From the NCBI GenBank assembly GCA_002492465.1, contig DKYT01000004.1:66719-130718 (forward strand): a DNA stretch of 64,000 nt. The letters are read 5' to 3'. The DNA is from Lachnospiraceae bacterium UBA7093 (lineage in GTDB: Bacteria; Bacillota; Clostridia; Lachnospirales; Lachnospiraceae). Positions 26,454-34,364 of the stretch are shown here, in pieces (the first letter of the stretch is position 1; each line of letters begins with the position of its first letter). Position numbers and translations under genes: made by a program. The notes under the pieces were generated by a model. That model had not been told where the DNA came from, did no database searches, and was given only the letters and a program-made list of their open reading frames with translations.

Positions 26454-27273
26454 GATGTTGGCGTATGAAGAAAAAGACACTTGGATCCACAGACTCAGCG
26501 GCGTCACAAAGCTGATTTTTTTCCTGCTGTGGTGTTTTACCAGTATGCTTACCTACGATACCAGAATACTGGCGTTTATGGTGGCGTTCAGCCTGCTGAT
26601 CTTTAAAATTTCCAAAACGGAATGGAAGCAGGTGGGAACGGTATTTAAGCTGATCATGGTTTTTCTCATCCTGAATGTACTTGCTATTTTCATTTTATCG
26701 CCGGATCACGGAACGGAAATTTACGGAACAAGAACGGTGCTGTTCCATATTGCAGGCTCTTACGATTTGACGAAGGAGCAGCTGTTTTATGAGCTGAACG
26801 TTATCATCAAGTATTTTACGGTAATTCCCGCAGTGTTTATGTTTCTGGTCACCACCAACCCCAGCGAGTTTGCGGCGTCCATGAATAAGGTTGGAATCAG
26901 CTACAATATAGGATATGCGCTTGCCATCGCCATTCGGTATGTGCCGGACGTGCAGGGGGAATTTACCAAGATTAAGCATGCCCAGGAGGCAAGGGGAATT
27001 GAAATGTCCGGAAAGGCATCCCTTTTGAGCCGGATCAAAAATACATCGGCAATTTTATTTCCACTGATCTTTTCCAGCATGGACAGGATCGACACAGTCA
27101 GCAACGCCATGGAACTGAGGGGGTACGGAAAACACAAAAAAAGAACCTGGTACATGGAGAGAAAGCTGAAAAGAAATGATTACCTTACCATAGGGTTTAC
27201 GGTGGTTTTTACGGTGGTCGCCCTTGTTATTACCTTTGCGGATGGAAACAGGTTTTATAATCCTTTTTCTTGA
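26446..27273 (+). CDS. ECF transporter T component (EcfT)
   Basis: This 275-aa membrane protein carries the two cytoplasmic coupling motifs of EcfT proteins, AQEARGIEMSGK and MELRGYGKHKKR (A-R-G and L-R-G-Y-G types), which dock to the ATPases. About five to six hydrophobic helices are visible. ATG 26446 has AGGAGG 9 bp upstream inside the ATPase gene. It completes the S-A-T operon. The next promoter overlaps its stop codon. Confidence 0.92.
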   Translation: MSKMLAYEEKDTWIHRLSGVTKLIFFLLWCFTSMLTYDTRILAFMVAFSLLIFKISKTEWKQVGTVFKLIMVFLILNVLAIFILSPDHGTEIYGTRTVLFHIAGSYDLTKEQLFYELNVIIKYFTVIPAVFMFLVTTNPSEFAASMNKVGISYNIGYALAIAIRYVPDVQGEFTKIKHAQEARGIEMSGKASLLSRIKNTSAILFPLIFSSMDRIDTVSNAMELRGYGKHKKRTWYMERKLKRNDYLTIGFTVVFTVVALVITFADGNRFYNPFS

Positions 27274-27297
27274 CAAATTTTCAGGGAAGGGTATACT
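27270..27297 (+). promoter_or_regulatory. SigA-type promoter of the TPP riboswitch/thiT transcript
   Basis: TTGACA at 27270-27275, a 16-bp spacer and TATACT at 27292-27297. The -35 box overlaps the ecfT stop codon, so thiT can be transcribed apart from the upstream ECF operon. Confidence 0.7.
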
Positions 27298-27315
27298 TTA
27301 GTTGAACAAAGAATA

Positions 27316-27415
27316 AGATCGCTAGGGGAGCGGAAGCTGAGATTGCGTATGTTTTGAGAACTGCGCTAACCCTCATTACCTGAACCGGATAATACCGGCG
27401 TAGGGAAGCTGATTT
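27316..27415 (+). promoter_or_regulatory. TPP (THI-box) riboswitch
   Basis: The conserved THI-element strings are present in order: CTAGGGGAGC, GCTGAGA, AACCCTCATTACCTGA, CCGGATAATACCGG and CGTAGGGAAGC. It binds thiamine pyrophosphate and turns off the downstream gene. It sits directly upstream of thiT, as expected. Confidence 0.93.
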
Positions 27416-27516
27416 TTGTGAATACTGTGGGTTCCCTCCGGGTTTCGAGGGGGAGCAATTTCGTATTCATAAAAATGACGACTCCTCCTGTGACGAACAT
27501 CTAAGGAGGTTTTTTT
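27411..27516 (+). promoter_or_regulatory. Expression platform between TPP aptamer and thiT
   Basis: TTTTTGTGAATAC (27413-27425) can pair with GTATTCATAAAAA (27463-27475), enclosing an inner TCCCTC/GAGGGGGA hairpin. Further on, CTCCTCCT can pair with AAGGAGGT, followed by seven T. That second hairpin contains the thiT ribosome site, so it could act by both sequestration and termination. Pairings were judged by eye. Confidence 0.5.
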
Positions 27517-28194
27517 ATGTCTTTTTTTGTAACTCAAATCATGGATGAAGAAGGTGGGATTTCTTACGGGCTGACCGGGGCAGGCTATGCCGCGCTGGTG
27601 ATCATTATGGTCGCGGTATGGCTGATCGGCTGTATGGTGAGCAGGAACGGTAAGAAAAGGATCAGTACAAAGCAGCTGGTATTTTCCGCGGCGGCAATGG
27701 CGCTTGCTATGGTGACCAGTGGAGTCAAACTGATTGATATGCCCATGGGCGGTTCCGTTACGCTGTGCAGTATGCTGTTTATCTGTCTCATCGGCTATCT
27801 GTTCGGGCTGCGCACAGGCTTGACGGCGGCGGTTGCCTACGGCGTTTTGCAGCTGATTTCCAATCCCTACATTATCAGTATTCCGCAGATGCTTACCGAT
27901 TACATATTTGCTTTCGGCGCCCTGGGGCTTGCCGGGATATGCGCAAATAAAAAAAGAGGGCTGGTGTGGGGATATCTTTTGGGCGTTTTGGGGCGGTTTT
28001 TCTTTACCTTCCTGTCAGGGATGATCTTTTTCGGAAGCTATGCGGCATATTACAATATGGCGGCGCCGGTTTACTCCTTTGTCTATAATGGCGCGTACCT
28101 GGGGCTGGAAGCCGGTATCACGGTAATTCTGTTGCTTTTGCCCCCTGTCTCCAAGGGATTGCTGAAAGTAAAACAGATGGCGGCGGAAGTCTAG
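27517..28194 (+). CDS. thiT: Energy-coupled thiamine transporter ThiT (ECF S component)
   Basis: This 225-aa membrane protein has about seven hydrophobic helices, one more at the N-terminus than the six of classical ThiT. The S-component signature GVKLIDMPMGGSVTLCSMLF and the C-terminal half IFFGSYAAYYNMAAPVYSFV with YNGAYLGLEAGIT are close to ThiT. The TPP riboswitch upstream supports thiamine as substrate. No ATPase or T gene is adjacent, so it probably uses the ECF module encoded just upstream. A terminator follows. Confidence 0.92.
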   Translation: MSFFVTQIMDEEGGISYGLTGAGYAALVIIMVAVWLIGCMVSRNGKKRISTKQLVFSAAAMALAMVTSGVKLIDMPMGGSVTLCSMLFICLIGYLFGLRTGLTAAVAYGVLQLISNPYIISIPQMLTDYIFAFGALGLAGICANKKRGLVWGYLLGVLGRFFFTFLSGMIFFGSYAAYYNMAAPVYSFVYNGAYLGLEAGITVILLLLPPVSKGLLKVKQMAAEV

Positions 28195-28218
28195 GATAAT
28201 TTCATGGTAAATTTGGAA

Positions 28219-28257
28219 ATACCACTTGTAAATTGTGCCTGCAAGTGGTATTCTTTT
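28219..28257 (+). terminator. Intrinsic terminator after thiT
   Basis: A perfect 10-bp stem, ATACCACTTG with CAAGTGGTAT, a 13-nt loop and a following TCTTTTT tract, lies 25 bp after the thiT stop. Confidence 0.85.
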
Positions 28258-28306
28258 TATGACCGTCCGGAATCGTTACCATGAAACAAAATATAGGAGA
28301 AACAGT

Positions 28307-29785
28307 ATGAGAGCAAGCGGAATTTTATTACCAATATCCAGCATTCCGTCCAAGTATGGAATCGGAACATTTTCGAAAGAAGCGTATGAATTTGTGGATT
28401 TTTTGAAGGCAGCAGGTCAAACCTATTGGCAGATCTTACCCTTAGGTCCCACCGGTTATGGGGACTCTCCTTATCAGTCTTTTTCTACTTTTGCAGGAAA
28501 CCCTTATTACATAGACCTGGAAGAGCTGATTGAAGCAGGGATGCTTACAAAAGAACAGTGCGAGGCATGCGACTGGGGCGGAAGCGAGGCTTACGTTGAT
28601 TATGAAAAAGTTTACCTTTCACGTTTTAAAATTTTGAAAGAAGCGTTTGCGCAGAGCAATATACAGGAAAACCCGGATTTTCAGGAATTTGTCAGAGAAA
28701 ACAGCTTCTGGCTTTCAGATTATGCGCTCTATATGGCTGTGAAAGATTTTTATGAAGGAAAAAGTTGGGCGGAATGGGATGACGATATCCGTTTACGAGA
28801 GGCTTCGGCGGTTGCAGGATACAGACAGAAGCTTCAGGAGGAAATTCTTTTTTATGAATTTCAGCAGTACCTCTTTGCAAAGCAATGGATGAAGCTTAAG
28901 AAATATGCAAATGACAAGGGAATCCTGATCATCGGGGATATTCCCATCTATGTTGCTTTTGACAGCGCGGATGCATGGGCAAACCCGGAATTGTTCCAGT
29001 TTGATGAGAACAGTATGCCAACCGGTGTTGCCGGATGTCCTCCCGATGCCTTTTCAGCGACAGGGCAGCTTTGGGGGAATCCCCTTTACCGTTGGGAGTA
29101 CCACAAGGAAACAGGATATGCATGGTGGATGCAGAGAATCGCTTATTGCTATAAGCTTTATGATGTGGTCAGAATCGATCATTTCAGGGGCTTTGATGAA
29201 TATTACAATATTCCCTTTGGAGATCCTACAGCGGAATTTGGCAAGTGGGAAAAGGGGCCCGGTTACGATCTGTTCAAGGTGATGAAGGAGAAAGTGGGAA
29301 ATAAGCCTGTGATCGCAGAGGATCTGGGATTTTTGACGCCTACGGTAATAAAGCTGGTGAAAAAGACAGGTTACCCGGGAATGAAGATTTTGCAGTTCGC
29401 TTTTGACTCAAGGGAGGAAAGCGACTATCTGCCTCACAACTATACGCCTAATTCGGTTGTTTATACGGGAACCCATGACAATGACACCACATTGGGGTGG
29501 TATGGCTCTATCAGCCGCAGAGATCGCAGCTTTGCCAAAAAGTATTTGAATTTCAGAGGCAGCAAGGATCTGGAGTGGAATTTTATCCGTGCAGCGATAG
29601 CCAGCGTATCGGATACGGCGATTATTCCCATGCAGGACTATCTGGGGTTGGGGACAGAGGCAAGGATCAATGTACCTTCCACCCTGGGAACAAACTGGAA
29701 ATGGAGAATGACAAAAGGGGCGGCGAGCCAGGAGCTTGCAGACAGGATTTATAAGCTTTGCAAGCTTTACGGAAGAGTCAAGTAA
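28307..29785 (+). CDS. malQ: 4-alpha-glucanotransferase (GH77 amylomaltase)
   Basis: This 492-aa protein is a complete GH77 enzyme starting MRASGILLPISSIPSKYGIG. Family signatures include TYWQILPLGPTGYGDSPYQS, the nucleophile Asp in VVRIDHFRGFDEYY, the acid/base Glu in KPVIAEDLGFLTP, and YTGTHDNDTTLGWY. It transfers alpha-1,4-glucan segments between maltodextrins in the cytoplasm. ATG 28307 follows AGGAGAAACAGT; the longer frame upstream runs through the thiT terminator and is not used. The LacI regulator follows after 39 bp. Confidence 0.95.
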   Translation: MRASGILLPISSIPSKYGIGTFSKEAYEFVDFLKAAGQTYWQILPLGPTGYGDSPYQSFSTFAGNPYYIDLEELIEAGMLTKEQCEACDWGGSEAYVDYEKVYLSRFKILKEAFAQSNIQENPDFQEFVRENSFWLSDYALYMAVKDFYEGKSWAEWDDDIRLREASAVAGYRQKLQEEILFYEFQQYLFAKQWMKLKKYANDKGILIIGDIPIYVAFDSADAWANPELFQFDENSMPTGVAGCPPDAFSATGQLWGNPLYRWEYHKETGYAWWMQRIAYCYKLYDVVRIDHFRGFDEYYNIPFGDPTAEFGKWEKGPGYDLFKVMKEKVGNKPVIAEDLGFLTPTVIKLVKKTGYPGMKILQFAFDSREESDYLPHNYTPNSVVYTGTHDNDTTLGWYGSISRRDRSFAKKYLNFRGSKDLEWNFIRAAIASVSDTAIIPMQDYLGLGTEARINVPSTLGTNWKWRMTKGAASQELADRIYKLCKLYGRVK

Positions 29786-29824
29786 GCAGAGTGGAAAGAA
29801 ACAGAAGGTAAGAGGAAGTTATTT

Positions 29825-30859
29825 GTGGATGAATTAACGATTAAAGATGTAGCGAAAGAGTGCGGGGTGGGGATCAGCACGGTATCCAGAGCTCTCAATA
29901 ATCATCCGGACATCAGCCCGGAAACCAAAAAGAAGATTATGGGGGTGATTAAAGAAACCGGATACGTGCCCAATAACAGCGCCAGAAATTTAAAGCGTAC
30001 GGATGCCAGATGTATTGCAATTTTGATTAAAGGTATTACCAATCCCTTTTTCAGTTCCATTATTCAGATTGTGGAAACACAGGCTCAAAAGAAGAAATAC
30101 GCCATGGTGATACAGCATGTGGACGCTTATGAGAACGAGCTGGATGTGGCGCTGCAGCTGGTGAAGGAGAAACGCCTGCGCGGAATTATCTTTTTGGGAG
30201 GAGCTTATCAGCATGATAAGAGGAAGGTTGAAAAGCTGAAGGTGCCTTTTGTATTCTGCACCATAGGCGCTGTGCAGGAAACAGGGAAAAAGACCTACTC
30301 CAATATTGCGGTCAATGACCGGATTGAAAGCCGCAGAATGATAGACTATCTGCTGGATTTGGGGCATAAGAGAATTGCCATTATCACAGAGGGTACGGAG
30401 GCGGAATCGGTAGGACAGCTGCGTTTAGAAGGGTATAAGGACGCTTTGACGGCAAGAGGAATCGCCATAGATGAGAGACTGATCTATGAAGTGGAGGATG
30501 ACGAGGATCCCTATTCTATGGAAAACGGATATATTACCGCCAAAAAGCTTTTGGATTCAGGAGTGGATTTTACGGCAGTTTTTGCCATTGCAGATTTCCT
30601 GGCAGTGGGCGTGTGCAGAGCGCTCCATGAAGCCGGCAGGAGAATTCCCGAGGATGTTTCTGTGGCAGGTTACGACGGCATTCCCATAGGGGAGTTTTAT
30701 ACGCCCAAGCTTACTACGATTAAGCAGCCTATCGGAAAAATGGCGGAAAAAACCATCAAGCTTTTGTTCGATGTGATAGAGGGAAAAAGCGGACATGAGC
30801 ATATTTATTTCCCGGCGGAATTGGTAGAGAGAGAATCCACCGGAAAACCAAATAATTGA
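29825..30859 (+). CDS. LacI family transcriptional regulator
   Basis: This 344-aa protein has the LacI HTH at its N-terminus (LTIKDVAKECGVGISTVSRA) followed by the hinge LNNHPDISPETKKK and a periplasmic-binding-protein-like sugar domain (VAGYDGIPIGEFYTPKLTTI). It probably controls alpha-glucan genes such as the adjacent malQ. The start is GTG, preceded by AAGAGGAAG; no ATG fits the conserved N-terminus. A terminator hairpin follows. Confidence 0.9.
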   Translation: MDELTIKDVAKECGVGISTVSRALNNHPDISPETKKKIMGVIKETGYVPNNSARNLKRTDARCIAILIKGITNPFFSSIIQIVETQAQKKKYAMVIQHVDAYENELDVALQLVKEKRLRGIIFLGGAYQHDKRKVEKLKVPFVFCTIGAVQETGKKTYSNIAVNDRIESRRMIDYLLDLGHKRIAIITEGTEAESVGQLRLEGYKDALTARGIAIDERLIYEVEDDEDPYSMENGYITAKKLLDSGVDFTAVFAIADFLAVGVCRALHEAGRRIPEDVSVAGYDGIPIGEFYTPKLTTIKQPIGKMAEKTIKLLFDVIEGKSGHEHIYFPAELVERESTGKPNN

Positions 30860-30870
30860 AAAGTTAAGAT

Positions 30871-30904
30871 ACGGATGTCCTGGAAACCAGGCATCCGTTC
30901 TTTG
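30871..30904 (+). terminator. Intrinsic terminator after the LacI-type regulator gene
   Basis: ACGGATGTCCTGG pairs with CCAGGCATCCGT (12 bp, one bulged T) around an AAA loop, followed by TCTTTG. It lies 11 bp after the stop codon. Confidence 0.75.
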
Positions 30905-30924
30905 CATAAGAAAGTCTGGCTATA

Positions 30925-31419
30925 CTAAGAAAATTTTTTTTGGGACAAATTGGAATTGTGATACGCCGGATCGGAGGTTACATCTTCTCCCAGCCATGGA
31001 GGCGGAAGAAAGGCGTTTGCCATTTTTTCGTCCGGAAATTCCACTTCGGCGATGACCAGCGGAGCAAAAGGCGGTTCAAATAAATCCAGTTCTACGGTCA
31101 GTCTGACCGGTTCTGAAGGCGCTTTATATCCGCGGGCAAAAGCAGGTTCCGGGATTGGAATCAGGTATCTTTTTTTGGAAATAATATTTCCGTCCGCTTT
31201 GGAAAGAAGATGGTCGTAAGCGTCTCCGTTCAGAGGAAGATTATACTCTTCTCTTGCCATAAGCCCTTTTCCCTTATAGGTAAGATAATATTCATCGTTC
31301 TGTCTGCGGATCCGGATAACAGGATTGGTGCAGAGATAAGCCTGTTGAATGAAAAGGCAGGAATAAGAGGAGAGATCAGAGGGAAGATTTACTATTTTAA
31401 ATTTGCGTTCGATTTCCAT
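30925..31419 (-). CDS. CYTH domain protein (inorganic triphosphatase-like)
   Basis: This 164-aa protein starts MEIERKFKIVN, the ExExK signature of CYTH (CyaB/thiamine-triphosphatase) tunnel-fold enzymes. Basic and acidic strands follow, such as VIRIRRQNDEYYLTYKGKG and VRLTVELDLF. Members hydrolyse inorganic tripolyphosphate or thiamine triphosphate, or make cAMP in rare cases; activity cannot be settled from sequence. The ATG at 31419 is preceded by AGAAAGGA on the minus strand and fits the family start. It is the only minus-strand gene between 1 and 33.5 kb. Confidence 0.88.
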   Translation of the reverse strand: MEIERKFKIVNLPSDLSSYSCLFIQQAYLCTNPVIRIRRQNDEYYLTYKGKGLMAREEYNLPLNGDAYDHLLSKADGNIISKKRYLIPIPEPAFARGYKAPSEPVRLTVELDLFEPPFAPLVIAEVEFPDEKMANAFLPPPWLGEDVTSDPAYHNSNLSQKKFS

Positions 31420-31604
31420 GGAGGGTATTCCTTTCTGTTTCCTAGACCTTAAGAAAAACTTAGTATATTTTTCCAATATTATATCCTTCCTTAATAAAAT
31501 TTACAAATCGTTTATTGGTAATTCCATGAATTTAATGGTAAAATAAATACAGTTGCCGGTGTGCGAAAGAACACTGGAAAAAATAGAAAAGGCGGGGATA
31601 TGCA

Positions 31605-32159
31605 ATGAGTAAGGTGTGTGTTTTTTTTGGTACGGGTTATGAGGAAATAGAGGCTCTGACGGTAGTGGATATTCTGCGAAGGCAGGGAATCGATACAAAA
31701 ATGGTATCCGTGACAGGTGAGAATACGGTGGTGGGCTCCCATCAAATTCCGGTTGTAATGGATTGTCTTATTGAGGATTTGAATTTTGATGAAGTGGATG
31801 TGCTGGTATTACCCGGAGGGCTTGCAGGCACCCGTAATTTGGAAGCGTGCGCCCTTCTCATGAACCAGGTAGATGCCTTTGCGGCAGGGGGAAAGGCTGT
31901 ATGCGCTATCTGCGCGGCGCCGTCCATATTGGGGCACAGAGGAATCCTGAAGGGAAAGAAAGCAATTGCTTATCCCGGGTTTGAGGATCAGCTGGAGGGC
32001 GCTGTGATTACCTGGGAACCGGCGGTACAGGATGGAAATATTATCACAGGACGGGGAATGGGATGCTCGATTCCCTTTGCGTTAAAGATTCTTGCTTATC
32101 TTGCCGGAGAAGACGCAGGCGCCGCAATGGCTGAAAAAATCGTATATCAAAATCAGTAA
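31605..32159 (+). CDS. DJ-1/PfpI family protein
   Basis: This 184-aa protein has the DJ-1 features: VFFGTGYEEIEALTVVDILR with the conserved Glu near residue 15, DVLVLPGGLAGTRNL, and the nucleophile Cys in AVCAICAAPSILG. Family roles include glyoxalase III/deglycase activity and stress protection; the bacterial ThiJ/YajL group is closest. The CBS protein follows 13 bp later, so they may share a transcript. Confidence 0.9.
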   Translation: MSKVCVFFGTGYEEIEALTVVDILRRQGIDTKMVSVTGENTVVGSHQIPVVMDCLIEDLNFDEVDVLVLPGGLAGTRNLEACALLMNQVDAFAAGGKAVCAICAAPSILGHRGILKGKKAIAYPGFEDQLEGAVITWEPAVQDGNIITGRGMGCSIPFALKILAYLAGEDAGAAMAEKIVYQNQ

Positions 32160-32172
32160 GGAAAGGATACAA

Positions 32173-32613
32173 ATGAATATTTTATTTTTTTTAACGCCCA
32201 AAAGCGAATCGGCGTATGTATATGATTCAGATACCCTCCGGCAGGTTATAGAAAAAATGGAGAATCACGGATACTCCGCAGTTCCGGTAATCGGGAAAGA
32301 GGACGGGCGGTACATAGGCACCCTGACGGAAGGAGATTTGCTTTGGTATATCAAGAAGCAGGGAGATCTTTCCCTGAGAATGGCGGAAGAAATTCCCATG
32401 ACGGATGTACCCCGCAAACGCGATAATGAGCCGGTGGACGTGGATGTCAATATGGAAGATCTGCTGAATGTGGCGATGAATCAGAACTTTGTTCCTGTGA
32501 TAGATGACAGGAAACGGTTTATCGGGTTGATTACAAGAAAGGACTTGATCCAGTACCTTTGCAGAAAGCTTGTAACGATACAGCTGGAAGCAGGGGGAAT
32601 GGGCATCAGGTAA
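32173..32613 (+). CDS. CBS domain-containing protein
   Basis: This 146-aa protein consists of two CBS motifs: residues about 15-65 (YSAVPVIGKEDGRYIGTLTE) and 80-140 (FVPVIDDRKRFIGLITRKDL). It has no catalytic domain attached. Such small CBS proteins bind adenosyl ligands (AMP, ATP, c-di-AMP) and may regulate partners. ATG 32173 is used because GGAAAGG precedes it. It lies between DJ-1 and greA. Confidence 0.85.
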   Translation: MNILFFLTPKSESAYVYDSDTLRQVIEKMENHGYSAVPVIGKEDGRYIGTLTEGDLLWYIKKQGDLSLRMAEEIPMTDVPRKRDNEPVDVDVNMEDLLNVAMNQNFVPVIDDRKRFIGLITRKDLIQYLCRKLVTIQLEAGGMGIR

Positions 32614-32625
32614 AAGGAAAGAAAC

Positions 32626-33129
32626 ATGTTTAACCAGCTGACCCAAAAGGATATTGAGGCCATGGAGGCTGAAATAGAAGAGCGAAAACTGGTGATCCGC
32701 CCCAGGCTGTTGGAGTCTGTAAAGGAGGCGCGGGCGCAGGGAGATCTCAGCGAAAATTTTGAATATTATGCGGCAAAAAGAGAAAAAAACAAAAATGAGA
32801 GCCGTATTCGTTTTTTGGAACGTATGATTAAGACCGCAGAGGTGATACCGGATGATTCCAGAGAGGATGAAATCGGTATGAATAATACGGTAGAAGTAGA
32901 GTTTGAAGAGGACGGCTCAATTGAAAAATATAAAATCGTAACAACCATGCGGGGCAATTCCCTGGAGGGACTTGTGAGTGTGGAATCACCCATTGGCAAG
33001 GCGCTTATGGGGCATAAAGCGGGCGACAGAGTCTATGTTCAGGTGCGGGAGGACTACGGCTATTATCTTACCGTCAAATCTATAGAAAACACTCAGGACG
33101 ACGGAACCGATAAGATCAGAAGCTTTTAA
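32626..33129 (+). CDS. greA: Transcription elongation factor GreA
   Basis: This 167-aa protein has the GreA coiled-coil domain (residues 1-80) with the catalytic-tip acidic residues in EARAQGDLSENFEYYAAKRE, then the FKBP-like C-terminal domain with SPIGKALMGHKAGD and YYLTVKSIE. It rescues arrested RNA polymerase by stimulating transcript cleavage. It is slightly longer than the usual 158 aa because of an extra C-terminal tail. Confidence 0.93.
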   Translation: MFNQLTQKDIEAMEAEIEERKLVIRPRLLESVKEARAQGDLSENFEYYAAKREKNKNESRIRFLERMIKTAEVIPDDSREDEIGMNNTVEVEFEEDGSIEKYKIVTTMRGNSLEGLVSVESPIGKALMGHKAGDRVYVQVREDYGYYLTVKSIENTQDDGTDKIRSF

Positions 33130-33152
33130 AAATGAAACGGAAAAACTTACCA

Positions 33153-33181
33153 TCATATTTTCATAAACACCGTAAATACTA
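33153..33181 (+). promoter_or_regulatory. Candidate SigG-type promoter of the SASP gene
   Basis: TCATA at 33153-33157, 17 bp, then AATACTA at 33175-33181: each box differs from the SigG consensus (GHATR, CATXHTA) at its first base only. It would give a 5' UTR of about 115 nt containing a 10-bp hairpin (33229-33238 with 33249-33258). SASP genes are classical SigG targets. Confidence 0.5.
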
Positions 33182-33306
33182 TGAACAAGATGAGCAGCAA
33201 GGAAAACGCTTTGAACGGAAAAAATTCCAGGATAAGCGGACACCAAAACGCTTATCTTGGAAAAGGCTGCAACAGGCAGTCAAAAATAATAACGGAGGTG
33301 AAAAAG

Positions 33307-33507
33307 ATGGCAAGCAGCAAATCTAATAGAGTAGAAGTTCCTGAAGCTAAGGCAGCTATGGATCGTTTCAAAACAGAAGTTGCTTCTGAGCTTGGTGTTA
33401 ACTTAAAAGAGGGCTACAACGGCGATTTAACATCCAAGGAAGCCGGTTCCATCGGCGGAGAAATGGTTCGTAGAATGATCAAGAAGCAAGAAGAAATGAT
33501 GAAATAA
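33307..33507 (+). CDS. Alpha/beta-type small acid-soluble spore protein
   Basis: This 66-aa protein has the SASP hallmarks: the germination-protease site in FKTEVASELGVNL, then GYNGDLTSKEAGSIGGEMVRR. These proteins coat and protect DNA in the spore core and are degraded at germination. ATG 33307 follows AACGGAGGTGAAAAAG; a longer in-frame reading upstream lacks a ribosome site. A terminator follows the stop. Confidence 0.93.
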   Translation: MASSKSNRVEVPEAKAAMDRFKTEVASELGVNLKEGYNGDLTSKEAGSIGGEMVRRMIKKQEEMMK

Positions 33508-33529
33508 CGAAACATGAAAACAGAGAATG

Positions 33530-33560
33530 ACCCGTCTGCAGATGCAGGCGGGTTGTTTTC
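33530..33560 (+). terminator. Intrinsic terminator after the SASP gene
   Basis: ACCCGTCTGC pairs with GCAGGCGGGT (one G-T wobble) around AGAT, followed by TGTTTTC. It separates the SASP gene from the convergent minus-strand gene. Confidence 0.8.
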
Positions 33561-33572
33561 GTAAATAATGGT

Positions 33573-34148
33573 TTAAGCGGCAAGATCGCCTTTCTCAAGG
33601 AACTTTTGCAACGGCAGCCATATGAGAAAGGCAAGAATACTGCCGGTAAGCGCCGTAATCAGCTGAGTAACGGAAAAGGTGATCCTGGCGGTAGATAAGA
33701 CCATGGGAAGCGCCTCGGGCTTTGGCAGCCTGGAGGCAATGTCGCTGCCGAACAAAGGGAGAAGGATCAGAACGATCACGATTCCCATAAAAGCAGCCTT
33801 CAGCAGGGAACCAAGGACAAGCCCTGCGGGAAGACGCCGCCTAAAATGGAATTTATTCTGGAAATACCATGTACATAGGGCGAGGATTACATTTCCGCCT
33901 ATGACAGCGGGAAACATAAGGGGAATTGCCGCCATGATGGGAGAACCGGAAATGAAGAATGCCGTAATGGGGGCGACGGCGCTGATGAACAGCCCGCTCC
34001 AAAGTCCTGCTGCCAATACTGCGATTATGATGGTAGCGTTGACGATGGGACCTGTGATATATACGGAAAGATTTTTAAAAAATTGGCTGGCAATGCAGAT
34101 AGCAAGCAGTAGCGCGGTTTGAACCAGTTGTTTTGTTGATAATTTCAT
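33573..34148 (-). CDS. Orphan ECF-type S component
   Basis: This 191-aa membrane protein has about six hydrophobic helices. The pattern is that of an S component: MKLSTKQLVQTALLLAICIA, then GPIVNATIIIAVLAAGLWSG and SGSPIMAAIPLMFPAVIGGN. The substrate is not recognised. No A or T gene is adjacent; it may share the ECF module at 24.7-27.3 kb. ATG 34148 follows AAGGAGGAAGCATT on the minus strand; a longer frame upstream lacks such a site. Confidence 0.72.
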   Translation of the reverse strand: MKLSTKQLVQTALLLAICIASQFFKNLSVYITGPIVNATIIIAVLAAGLWSGLFISAVAPITAFFISGSPIMAAIPLMFPAVIGGNVILALCTWYFQNKFHFRRRLPAGLVLGSLLKAAFMGIVIVLILLPLFGSDIASRLPKPEALPMVLSTARITFSVTQLITALTGSILAFLIWLPLQKFLEKGDLAA

Positions 34149-34267
34149 AATGCTTCCTCCTTGTAAACCATCACCAGTATATAAGAGAAGAAATGAAAAT
34201 GCAAGGAGGAGTAAATTCAAAATAAATCAAAAATAGAAAAAATCTGGTATTTTCATTTTAGGTATGC

Positions 34268-34273
34268 TATAAT
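34268..34273 (+). promoter_or_regulatory. Candidate -10 box (TATAAT) upstream of tig
   Basis: TATAAT lies about 90 bp before the tig start codon. No good -35 hexamer was found 16-18 bp upstream (TGGTAT at best). A rather long leader would result. Confidence 0.4.
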
Positions 34274-34364
34274 CGTAAAATGACTGTTAGTATGCGTGAA
34301 AATGCCTGAGCAGCAGTAAATATAAGATAAAAATGACATAAGGTTATAAGGAGGATGTACTAAA

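Noticed and set aside
33132..33326. Short frame between greA and the SASP gene
   Set aside because: Lys/Arg-rich, lacks a ribosome site, and covers the SASP leader hairpin and promoter.
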